From Solitalea longa (GTDB lineage Bacteria > Bacteroidota > Bacteroidia > Sphingobacteriales > Sphingobacteriaceae): DNA of 64,000 nucleotides. Position numbers and translations under genes: made by a program. The notes beneath the pieces are model-generated. The model did not search any database, had not been told where the DNA came from, and saw only the letters and a program-made list of their open reading frames with translations. Positions 27,513 to 35,256 of this stretch are shown in pieces; the first letter of the stretch is position 1, and every line of letters begins with the position of its first letter. The DNA lies in NCBI RefSeq assembly GCF_002920915.1, contig NZ_PQVF01000006.1:281500-345499 (forward strand), read 5' to 3'.

Positions 27513-28442
27513 ATGAAAAAGGTTCAAAAAATATTAATTCCAGCAATTGCACTGGGTATGTGCATGCAAAGTTGTTATGCTCAGGCAACTAAAAACACTG
27601 CCCCTGTAACAACTGCTGTTGCAGTAAGCAATAATGATGGCATTGAAGCAAGAAAAGCCAAGGCTTTAAATGGATTGACGGATTTTGCTACAGCTACTCC
27701 TGAATTTTTAAAAGCAATGAATGAAGCTGCTGCAGATAGAAACTTTAAACTGGCAGAACAGCTGTACTACGCTGCAGATTATACCAGCCTTTCGTTTGAA
27801 CAGTACGAGAGATTATTTTATGATCCATCAGGCGAATGGGTAAATGATACCTATGGTGACGTTGGTTATACCAAAAAAGCATTTGTTTTACGCAAAGCTA
27901 CTCCTCAGGAGCAGGAGAAAAAGATCGCATTGATCAAAGCTCGTTATGCACCTAAAACCGGTACCCCTATTGCCAATAACCTGGTTGCCATTAATGATAA
28001 ATTGGTTAACCAGCCAGCGCCAGATTTTACGGTTACAACGCTTGATGGTAAAGAGGTTACACTTAGCAGCCTGAAAGGAAAGGTTGTAGTGTTAAACTAT
28101 TGGTTTACGCAGTGCCGTGCATGTGTTGAAGAAATGCCTCAGCTTAACGCTATGGTAAGTAAATACAAAGGCAATAAAGATGTTGTTTTTCTTGCCCTTG
28201 ATGTAGTTCCTCAAACCACTGTAGAAGATATTCAGAAGTTCCAAAAAAGGGTGACTTTCGACTATCAGATCGCATTGGGCGGAAAAGATGCAGCAGCAGC
28301 TTATGAGGCCAAAACATTCCCTGCAAATTACCTGATCGATAAAGACGGTGTAATCCGTATGGGTTGGGTAGGTGCAAACCCTTATTCAGTTATGGATATG
28401 GATAAAATGATCCCAACGCTTTTAAACGCTAAAGCTAAATAA
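27513..28442 (+). CDS. TlpA-like thiol-disulfide oxidoreductase (CRAC active site)
   Basis: A 309-residue exported thioredoxin-fold protein. The start is the ATG at 27513 (a GTG sits one codon earlier). The N-terminus MKKVQKILIPAIALGMCMQS ends in a possible lipobox Cys21. An N-terminal helical domain (about 45-150) is shared with the next gene and includes GEWVNDTYGDVGYTKKAFVL. The TlpA/AhpC-like domain (about 165-305) has QPAPDFTVTTLDGKEVTLSS and the redox pair C201-R-A-C204 in WFTQCRACVEEMPQL, plus the cis-proline segment KTFPANYLID. It should reduce or exchange disulfides in the periplasm. It lies 46 bp after susD. Confidence 0.9.
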   Translation: MKKVQKILIPAIALGMCMQSCYAQATKNTAPVTTAVAVSNNDGIEARKAKALNGLTDFATATPEFLKAMNEAAADRNFKLAEQLYYAADYTSLSFEQYERLFYDPSGEWVNDTYGDVGYTKKAFVLRKATPQEQEKKIALIKARYAPKTGTPIANNLVAINDKLVNQPAPDFTVTTLDGKEVTLSSLKGKVVVLNYWFTQCRACVEEMPQLNAMVSKYKGNKDVVFLALDVVPQTTVEDIQKFQKRVTFDYQIALGGKDAAAAYEAKTFPANYLIDKDGVIRMGWVGANPYSVMDMDKMIPTLLNAKAK

Positions 28443-28538
28443 TAGCAATTAGCTGTCTTTAATTAGCAGCTAGCGCTAATCACAAAAAATCTTAGTTCAG
28501 GCATTGCAATTTGCAATGTCTGAACTTTAATAATCAAC

Positions 28539-29438
28539 ATGGGTATGTTAGGTAATAAAGTGTTTCTTTCATCTGTTTTATTTGTTTTGTTTTCAACGGG
28601 AATATTGAAGGCGCAAGTGGCGGATAATTCAAAAATCGATTCGGTTCAGAAGCAAACAGAGGCTCGCAAGGTTAAATACCTTAGCGGTCTTCGAAAAGTA
28701 AATTCAGATAAGGAATTGAAATATGCTGATTCAGTAGCGATAGCGAAAAATATTTTCCAGTCAGATATTCGGTTCTTATCTCAGGACTATCAGCGAATGC
28801 AATCAAATGAGTTCAATAGAATGATTGAAACCGGGGAGTATAAATGGATAGCGGATACATATGTTGATGCTGATTTTGTAATTAAGGCAAAAGTTGTTCG
28901 ACCTGCCACTAAAGCGGAAGAGGACAAAGGGCTTAATGAACTTAAAGAATATTTTAAATCGCCTAAAGCCCTCGAATGTGAAAAGGTGATCAATTCACAA
29001 CTAGGCAAACCGGCACCTGCATTTTCAGTTGTGGATGTAAATGGCGTTAAATACGACCTTAACGAATTAAAAGGTAAAGTAGTGGTATTAAACTTCTGGT
29101 TCATTGGCTGTGGCCCTTGCCGTAAGGAAGTGCCTAAACTGAATGAACTGGTAGAGAAATACAAAGACAAAGAGGTGGTGTTTTTAGCTTTTGAGGTGAA
29201 CAATAATACGCCTGATAAAGTTAAAGCTATAACAGAAAAATGGTTCAAGTACACGCAGATCCCAACCAAAAGAACTGAAGTTGCTCAACAATATCAAGTG
29301 AAAGTTTACCCAACTTCTTATGTAATTGATCAGCAGGGGATAGTTAGGTTAGGTTTTTTTGCTTATAATCCATTCAAATTACCTGAACTGGATACTACTA
29401 TTGAAAGTCTTTTAAAGCAAAAGCCGGCAAAGAAGTAA
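28539..29438 (+). CDS. TlpA-like thiol-disulfide oxidoreductase (CGPC active site)
   Basis: A 299-residue paralogue of the preceding protein with the same two-domain plan. The signal peptide is in residues 1-26. An N-terminal helical domain contains GEYKWIADTYVDADFVIKAK and aligns with the same place in its neighbour. The TlpA domain (about 155-295) has KPAPAFSVVDVNGVKYDLNE, the redox pair C191-G-P-C194 in WFIGCGPCRKEVPKL, and cis-proline KVYPTSYVID. The CGPC motif is thioredoxin/TlpA-like and reducing, unlike the CRAC of the neighbour, so the pair may have split roles. The gene likely arose by tandem duplication and belongs to the susCD operon. Confidence 0.9.
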   Translation: MGMLGNKVFLSSVLFVLFSTGILKAQVADNSKIDSVQKQTEARKVKYLSGLRKVNSDKELKYADSVAIAKNIFQSDIRFLSQDYQRMQSNEFNRMIETGEYKWIADTYVDADFVIKAKVVRPATKAEEDKGLNELKEYFKSPKALECEKVINSQLGKPAPAFSVVDVNGVKYDLNELKGKVVVLNFWFIGCGPCRKEVPKLNELVEKYKDKEVVFLAFEVNNNTPDKVKAITEKWFKYTQIPTKRTEVAQQYQVKVYPTSYVIDQQGIVRLGFFAYNPFKLPELDTTIESLLKQKPAKK

Positions 29439-29481
29439 TTGCAGATTAGTATATTTTATTACGGCTTTTAAAAAATAGAAA

Positions 29482-30720
29482 ATGAAACTAAAACACATTC
29501 TTTTAAGTGTAAGCTGTCTGTTGGTAAGCTTTGCTGTGAATGCACAAGATAGATCGATCAACTTTGAGCACGACGCCACCTGGGCTCAGATCAAAGCGAA
29601 AGCGGTTAAAGAAAAAAAGATAATTTTTATGGATTGCTATACCAGCTGGTGCGGCCCCTGTAAAAAATTAGCCAAAGAAGTATTTACCTACAACGAGGTA
29701 GCCGACTATTTCAATACGCATTTTATTAATGCCAAATTTGACATGGAAAAAGGGGAAGGGCCTGATTTGGCAAAGCAGTATGGCGTTAAAGCGTACCCTA
29801 CGTTGATCTTTATCGATGCTGAAGGTAAACTTATCAGCAAAAGAGAAGGTGCTTTAGAAATTTCAGCCTTGCTTGATTTTGCAAAAAAATCAGTTTCAGG
29901 TGAGTCCTTGGAATTCCTGCAAGCCGAATATAATAAAGGTAATACCAGTCCTGAGTTTATGAAAAAGTTCATGACTCGTATGGAGGGTCAGCGTGCAAAT
30001 ACTTCTGTGGTAATTGAAGATTACTTCACTAAGATTCCTCAGGAAAAATGGCAATCAGCTGATAACTGGTATTTCATTACCAGGTACGTTAAAAATGAGT
30101 CTTCACCGGTTTTCAAGTACGTGCTTCAAAATCAGCAGGCTTATGAAAAGAAATACACTGCGGCGGCTGTATCCGATTATTTTGTAGTAGTATATGGTAA
30201 TACGATTCAGAAAACGGCAAATAGTATTTTCGCTGTAGATGATTTGAAAGACCTGAAAGAAAGATTCAGTAAAATGAGTTTTACCGGAAAAGGTAAACTT
30301 GAATTAGAATGTGACGCAGTTGCTGCGGATATCAGCAAAGATTATAAAACCTATGTCGACGTGATGGCGACTAAGTTTGCTAAATATCCGGAAAAGGATA
30401 AAGCCGATCACCTGTACAAAGTACACTACTTTTGCTGGAAAATGCTTTCGAAAACAGCCGATACAGCTGTTTTGAAAAAGGTGGCTGATATGGCAGCTGT
30501 ATCGCTACAAATTCAAGATCCAGGATTTATGGATACTTATGCCAATCTTCTGTTAGAGATCGGCGAGTTCGACAAAGCCGTTGCAACAGAAGAAAAGGTA
30601 ATTGCCTTGTTAAAGGTTAAAGCAAGTCCGGATATTACAATAGCGGCTTGCGAAAAACAGATTGAAAAGTTTAAACGCAGAAAAGCGCAGGCTACAGCTC
30701 AGTCTGTCGGAAAATCATAA
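29482..30720 (+). CDS. exported thioredoxin-domain protein with C-terminal helical repeats
   Basis: A 412-residue exported protein. The signal peptide MKLKHILLSVSCLLVSFAVN is cleaved at about residue 21. A thioredoxin-like domain (about 25-140) has the redox pair C57-G-P-C60 in CYTSWCGPCKKLAKEVF and cis-proline KAYPTLIFID. This arrangement is of the DsbD-gamma/thioredoxin_7 type. The C-terminal 260 residues are helical, TPR-like (AVATEEKVIALLKVKASPD), and probably mediate protein contact. It is the last gene of the susCD operon and precedes a strong terminator. Three redox proteins after one SusCD pair is unusual. Confidence 0.88.
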   Translation: MKLKHILLSVSCLLVSFAVNAQDRSINFEHDATWAQIKAKAVKEKKIIFMDCYTSWCGPCKKLAKEVFTYNEVADYFNTHFINAKFDMEKGEGPDLAKQYGVKAYPTLIFIDAEGKLISKREGALEISALLDFAKKSVSGESLEFLQAEYNKGNTSPEFMKKFMTRMEGQRANTSVVIEDYFTKIPQEKWQSADNWYFITRYVKNESSPVFKYVLQNQQAYEKKYTAAAVSDYFVVVYGNTIQKTANSIFAVDDLKDLKERFSKMSFTGKGKLELECDAVAADISKDYKTYVDVMATKFAKYPEKDKADHLYKVHYFCWKMLSKTADTAVLKKVADMAAVSLQIQDPGFMDTYANLLLEIGEFDKAVATEEKVIALLKVKASPDITIAACEKQIEKFKRRKAQATAQSVGKS

Positions 30721-30734
30721 AATATTAAAAGAAG

Positions 30735-30768
30735 GAGCGTCGGTAATGCCGACGCTCTTTCTTTTTTT
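30735..30768 (+). terminator. rho-independent terminator of the susCD-thioredoxin operon
   Basis: A perfect 9-bp stem GAGCGTCGG / CCGACGCTC with a 5-nt loop is followed by TTTCTTTTTTT, 14 bp after the last thioredoxin gene stop. Confidence 0.95.
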
Positions 30769-30830
30769 ATCAGCCAGTTAAGCAGCGTCAATACGGACCT
30801 GCTTTTTTTTACCCTATCAAACTAACCTGT

Positions 30831-32447
30831 CTAATTAAAATACACGGTCCATTTATCAAAAGCTTCCTTCTGCCAGGTAGTATCCATTAATTCCCTGATC
30901 TCCTTAGGTAATTCACTTTTGGCAACAATTACACTTTTACGCTGCAATAAACTTTTAAGATACAGCAGCTCTGAACTCTCATGGATGTTGATCAATTGCT
31001 TTTTCCAGGCGCTTGTTTTTTCAAACTGAGTCTCTCTTTTTAAAGCATTTTCATTGTCGTAGATCGAAATGATCTCTTTGTCGAGCTCAAAAGCTAAAGA
31101 CGGCAAGAATTTATTATATACCAAAACAGGCCGTTGGGTAAATGATCTGGCCTTAATATAATCAGCAATTGGGGTGATGGCGTTAACCTTTAAACTGTTA
31201 AAATGCATCAATAAGGCTGAATAAATAAGAATGGTGGTGGTACTAATAGAAACCAAAAGGACTATGGCTCTCTGCTCCGTTTTTATCCGGAGACAACACA
31301 TGATACTTATGAGCAAGGCAATTGCAGGAATGAGCATTAACCACCAGGGAAGGTTCCATTCTGGAAGAGCGAACTTGCAAACCAATAAAGCCAGCAAAAT
31401 AATTCCTTGAAAGGTAAATACGATCCAACGCCAATACTGTTTCAATGGTTGCTCAAAATAATAAGCCGTTACTAAACTAAACCCCGCAAACAACGGCAAA
31501 ATGTATAAGGTTAATTTTGAATTGGAGGCTGAGTATACAATAAAGGGTAAAACGATCCACCAGATCAGGATATTCTTTGCCAGCTTATGTGCTGGGTTTG
31601 ATTGGTCACTAACAAAAAACTGTCGTATGAAAAAGATAAACCAGGGTAAGCTAACAGCCGGAAAAATGAGGATATAATAATAAAACGGCTTGGTCCTGGA
31701 AAATACATCAGCATGGAAAAACCGATCGTAAAAATGCCGTATAATAAAATAATAACCCAGATCTTGGTTTTCCCTGGTTACCAGTGCATACCATGAAAAT
31801 GCCAAAAGTATAAAGACTGCTAGAGCCAGCAGGTACTGAAATTTGAAAAGAGGAGGCCTTGGCAATACCCATAGCAATCCAAATGCGGCCAATGCAGGCA
31901 CTAATACAGCGGCATGCCCTTTTGTTAAAAATCCGAAACCTGCTGAAATGGCAACCAGCCACAAATAAGCGTTTCTCCTGGTCTTTAAAAATTGTATCCA
32001 TCCATATAGGATCAATAGCACAAATGTTTGAAGAAAAGCATCCGTGGTAAGTGTGCGCACGGCGATCAGAACAATGGGTAGCGTGGCATAAATAATAGCG
32101 GCGAATTTGGCTATTGCCGCCTTCTCAAATAAAGCTAAAGCGATCTTATAAATAAGGTAAACCTGTAGTACATAGCTTATGATCAGAAAGAACCTTGTTG
32201 CAAATGGGTTAACTCCCCATACCCCAAAGCTTAAAGAAGTTAGCCAATAAGTTACCGGAGGTTTGTGAAAATGCCTTATTCCCAATAAGGTGGGTTCTAT
32301 CCAGTTTTTTGAATGGTACATTTCCCGCGAGATTTCGGCATAACGGGCTTCGCTGGTTTCTACAACACCCCAAAACCCGGCGGTAACCAGCATTACAAAT
32401 GCAAAAAGGAATACAAGCTGAAAAGTACTTTTTGATGAGCTATCCAT
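30831..32447 (-). CDS. GT39-family glycosyltransferase (ArnT-like)
   Basis: A 538-residue inner-membrane GT-C glycosyltransferase. It has a first helix at about 8-28 and then the luminal/periplasmic loop FWGVVETSEARYAEISREMY, where the acidic SEARYAE motif is catalytic in ArnT/PMT homologues. FHKPPVTYWLTSLSFGVWG is the second family block. Around 11-12 hydrophobic helices follow, then a soluble C-terminal domain of about 100 residues. It transfers a sugar from a polyprenyl-phosphate carrier to lipid A or another acceptor. The adjacent GT2 gene likely makes the lipid-linked sugar. The two are 40 bp apart on one strand. Confidence 0.9.
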   Translation of the reverse strand: MDSSSKSTFQLVFLFAFVMLVTAGFWGVVETSEARYAEISREMYHSKNWIEPTLLGIRHFHKPPVTYWLTSLSFGVWGVNPFATRFFLIISYVLQVYLIYKIALALFEKAAIAKFAAIIYATLPIVLIAVRTLTTDAFLQTFVLLILYGWIQFLKTRRNAYLWLVAISAGFGFLTKGHAAVLVPALAAFGLLWVLPRPPLFKFQYLLALAVFILLAFSWYALVTRENQDLGYYFIIRHFYDRFFHADVFSRTKPFYYYILIFPAVSLPWFIFFIRQFFVSDQSNPAHKLAKNILIWWIVLPFIVYSASNSKLTLYILPLFAGFSLVTAYYFEQPLKQYWRWIVFTFQGIILLALLVCKFALPEWNLPWWLMLIPAIALLISIMCCLRIKTEQRAIVLLVSISTTTILIYSALLMHFNSLKVNAITPIADYIKARSFTQRPVLVYNKFLPSLAFELDKEIISIYDNENALKRETQFEKTSAWKKQLINIHESSELLYLKSLLQRKSVIVAKSELPKEIRELMDTTWQKEAFDKWTVYFN

Positions 32448-32487
32448 ATAAAAGAGCTGAATATCAATTGAAATTATTCAAAATGGA

Positions 32488-33303
32488 TCAATCGTTTTCT
32501 CTGCTACCTAAAATGGGGTTATGGCCAATAGCAAACTCCGAAGGGCTCTTTTTATCGTTTGATCCATTTGGCTGTTTTCCGTTAAGGTTTTTACTGTATT
32601 CATTAATTTGATAGGAGATGACATTCCGCTGCATCCATCGCAATGCGATCGCGTCTATAACCGGGCCAAACAAACGGTTCCGAAAATTAAACTTTGATGT
32701 ACCGGCATAACGCTTAAAATGCGGAATGGGAATTTGCTTCACAGTTCCTCCCAATATAGTTACCAGGTTGGGTATAAAACGATGCAATCCCTCATAAAAA
32801 GGTAGGCGTTTAGCTATATCTGTTTTAATGATCTTCAAAGGGCAACCCGTATCAATGATATTGTCATTTAGCAAAATTCTTCTGAGGTAATTGGCCAAAG
32901 AAGAGGTAGCCCTTTTAATCACCGTGTCTTGTCGAATTTGTCGATAACCCGTTACCAGGTCATATTGATCAATATGTTCCAGCAGCTTAAAAAAGTCCAT
33001 TGGTGAGGTTTGCAGGTCGGCATCCAAATAACCCAGCAATGTACTGTTTGCATTATCTATACCCGCTTTTAAAGCCGTACTCAAACCATAATTTCGGTTT
33101 AATGATATGAAATGATAGTTCTTGTCGCTTATGCAAACGGTTTTAATCAGCTCCAGGCTTTTATCATTGGAGCCGTCGTTTATAAAGAGGATGGAGGTTG
33201 GTATTGACACTTTTTCCAGGAACTTATTAGTTTCCTTTACCAAAGGAAGAATACATTCTTCCTCATTATAAACCGGAATGAGAATCGTAAATGAATGATC
33301 CAT
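32488..33303 (-). CDS. GT2 polyprenyl-phosphate glycosyltransferase (DPM1/ArnC-like)
   Basis: A 271-residue GT-A glycosyltransferase. It shows FTILIPVYNEEECILPLVKE at the N-terminus, INDGSNDKS for nucleotide binding, and the metal-binding region YLDADLQTSP around residue 90-100, then VTGYRQIRQD. TGCPLKIIKTDIA and HRFIPNL follow, as in dolichol-phosphate-mannose-synthase-like proteins. Unlike DpmA/ArnC of Proteobacteria it lacks C-terminal transmembrane helices. It should charge undecaprenyl phosphate with a sugar for the GT39 protein encoded just downstream. The 16-bp palindrome CTTATATTAATATAAG upstream may be regulatory. Confidence 0.9.
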   Translation of the reverse strand: MDHSFTILIPVYNEEECILPLVKETNKFLEKVSIPTSILFINDGSNDKSLELIKTVCISDKNYHFISLNRNYGLSTALKAGIDNANSTLLGYLDADLQTSPMDFFKLLEHIDQYDLVTGYRQIRQDTVIKRATSSLANYLRRILLNDNIIDTGCPLKIIKTDIAKRLPFYEGLHRFIPNLVTILGGTVKQIPIPHFKRYAGTSKFNFRNRLFGPVIDAIALRWMQRNVISYQINEYSKNLNGKQPNGSNDKKSPSEFAIGHNPILGSREND

Positions 33304-33704
33304 ATGAGTTTGGCGCTTGCTGGCTCTTATATTAATATAAGGGATAATTTTGAAGAAATTCTGAATTTAACTCATTAATTATGAGGTACAAACGAAATAG
33401 AAATTGCAAATGGTGTGCCCGGGAGGAGAGCTGTTTTGCAGCGTGTTGAAGAGTTAACTAGAAATAAAGTTTTTGCGGTTGACCGGACTAAGCCGGCTGT
33501 TTCATTAGCGACCTGATTATCGCTTCACTAAAACGTCAGATAATAGGTGGGGCAAAATGAGCTCTCTCGTTTGGGTTTGTCATAATGCTTATGATTGAAA
33601 TGCATTTGTTCCCTGTTTAGTAAGGTGAAATTATCTATCCGAAATTAAGTTTTTATAGAAACACTTAGACAAGCAAGAGATCTGTTGAAAGGCAATTGTT
33701 AGAA
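33304..33704. other. intergenic region, possible coding remnant
   Basis: About 400 bp. One plus-strand frame stays open from 33385 to 33516 and reads with protein-like composition (NGVPGRRAVLQRVEELTRNK, VFAVDRTKPAVSLAT, stop) but has no good start. It may be debris of a lost gene. Otherwise I see only the palindrome at 33326-33341. Confidence 0.35.
33326..33341. promoter_or_regulatory. 16-bp perfect palindrome
   Basis: CTTATATTAATATAAG lies 22 bp upstream of the GT2 gene start on the minus strand. It could be a repressor site or simply an AT-rich promoter element. Confidence 0.3.
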
Positions 33705-34031
33705 TTACTGATGCTGCCAGCATTTACCTCCAGAAGTAGCTGTCCTTTTACATCTATTTCCTTTTTTTGTTGTAGCTGTACATTGAGCCGAATAACGATT
33801 ACTGGATGATGCCAATCGTTTCTTTTTCGATGATGAATAATAACTTGTAGAAGAAGTCGAAGAACATACTCCACAAGAGCCTCCTGCGCTACAATGTTTA
33901 CATCTGGAACAATTTGAACATGCGGTACAATAAGCACTACCGGTACATCTGCCACAGCAGTTTGACTCTTCAGCTCTTAAATTAAGAAGAACAAATAAAG
34001 TAACGAGTAAAAATAGCAAGTAACGTTTCAT
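33705..34031 (-). CDS. small Cys-rich exported protein
   Basis: A 108-residue protein with signal peptide MKRYLLFLLVTLFVLLNLRA. Residues 24-57 form a cysteine knot-like run (CCGRCTG, CTACSNCSRCKHCS, CGVC) with 11 cysteines. A Ser-rich linker leads to a C-terminal module QCTATTKKGNRCKRTA followed by GGKCWQHQ. The last module (C-x-A-x-T-K-K-G-x-R-C-x9-C-W-x-H) is the DUF5763-type putative zinc-binding motif seen in small bacterial and phage proteins. The function is unknown. Metal binding is inferred from the Cys/His pattern. Confidence 0.75.
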   Translation of the reverse strand: MKRYLLFLLVTLFVLLNLRAEESNCCGRCTGSAYCTACSNCSRCKHCSAGGSCGVCSSTSSTSYYSSSKKKRLASSSNRYSAQCTATTKKGNRCKRTATSGGKCWQHQ

Positions 34032-34060
34032 TCAATTAGGTTTTAATTTCAGTTATTACC

Positions 34061-34723
34061 TTAGCGCTTATAATTAATTCCAAATCCACCCCATATAGTA
34101 TATTTTCCTTTCAATGGTCGGTTATTATAATCTGATAGTTTAGCATCCGTTATTCCATCATGAATACTGGATAATTGCAATGTGTATAAAATATTACTTT
34201 GCAAACTTATTTTAGGACTTAGTTTGTAACCAATTCCGCTAGCAACTCCAATAGAAAATGGGGAATTAAAACCTTCCATTTTCAAGTTTTGGTAATTATT
34301 GTTTATACTGTTTTTACCTTTTGCTTCTAAGAACTGATTGTATGTTCCATTTATTTCAATTGGAAGAAATAAGGTTTTGGTAAGGTTAACCTCAAATTTA
34401 GTTATAGCTAATCGTAACTAATCCGTTTTTTCAATTGAGGGGTGGTTTGGGTCAGAAGGGTCTAAATGACCTATTGTTTCACGACGAGAAGTATTGTTTA
34501 AATAGCCAATGCCTATTCCGAGATTTAAGCCATTTAACGCTTCATAATAAATCCTCGGTTCAATTTTATAAGATAATCCTGCATCGTAATACCGATTCTC
34601 AATACCGTAGAAATTGTCTTTAAAACCTCCCGCAGAACCACTTAATTCAAGGCTCCATTTAGATTGTGCAAATAATAATTGAGTGGTAAATAAAATTATT
34701 GCCAATAATAAAGTCCTTTTCAT
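34061..34723 (-). pseudogene. outer-membrane beta-barrel protein interrupted by one amber codon
   Basis: One continuous minus-strand frame of 221 codons encodes an OmpA/porin-type small barrel: signal peptide MKRTLLLAIILFTTQLLFAQ, strands such as WSLELSGSAGG and NLGIGIGYL, and a C-terminal GGFGINYKR. At 34418-34420 a TAG interrupts it after IEKTD, and reading resumes in the same frame with LRLAITKFEVNLTKTLFLPI. The context TD-stop-LRLA fits a Tyr codon (TAC/TAT) changed at its last base. Either this is a recent pseudogene or a sequencing error. The two halves would be 101 and about 117 residues and neither would fold into a barrel alone. Confidence 0.8.
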
Positions 34724-34804
34724 ATAACCGCTATTAATTTAGTTGCTGCCAATTAAAGCACGCAAAATATAAATAAGTAATCGGAAATAAAAAACAAGTA
34801 GAAA

Positions 34805-34840
34805 CCAAAAGCTTCATTCGGTGCTGAATGAGGCTTTTGG
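34805..34840. terminator. orphan hairpin, terminator-like
   Basis: CCAAAAGCTTCATTC and GAATGAGGCTTTTGG form a 15-bp stem (one G-U or A-C position) around a 6-nt loop. T-rich tracts follow on both strands. No gene end lies close on either side, since both neighbours start, rather than stop, here. Confidence 0.55.
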
Positions 34841-35004
34841 CTTTTAAGAGTTGTTTTACCTAATTCATTTATTTATAAAAGGCTATAAAATTGATTCTAG
34901 CCGAATAGGTAAACATATTATAGCTAAGTCAAGATCCAAGTAAACGACTGTTGTTGCGATATAGCCTATTTTAATTACTAATGTTTTATTAATAACAGTT
35001 TAAA

Positions 35005-35037
35005 TTTGTTGCTATTTGGTTAGTTTTATTACTTTAG
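35005..35037 (+). promoter_or_regulatory. candidate promoter TTTG-N21-TACTTTAG
   Basis: A TTTG -33 box is followed after 21 bp by TACTTTAG (7 of the fixed positions fit TAnnTTTG except one). It could drive the T9SS protein gene. TAAATTTG at 35001-35008 is an alternative -7 box. Confidence 0.35.
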
Positions 35038-35256
35038 AGCCTTGATAAAGGTTAGTTAGGCGCTATTCATAAATTATAACAACTCGTATGAAACAATTTT
35101 TCATTCATAATGAAAATTGATGCAAGAAATGATTTAAATCAATTTTATAACTAATTGTTTTTCTTAGAATTGACGCGATTAAAATTTCCTTTCTCAAAAG
35201 ATTTAGTGACCAACGTTAGCATACAACCAATCATAGAATCAAAAAAACAATTGCCA

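Larger units (their letters stand above)
34724..35256. other. intergenic region before the giant T9SS gene
   Basis: About 530 bp with no gene. It holds a long hairpin (34805-34840) and, for the plus-strand gene, a plausible promoter (35005-35037). The leader from there to the ATG at 35257 would be about 210 nt and contains nothing I recognise. Confidence 0.6.
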
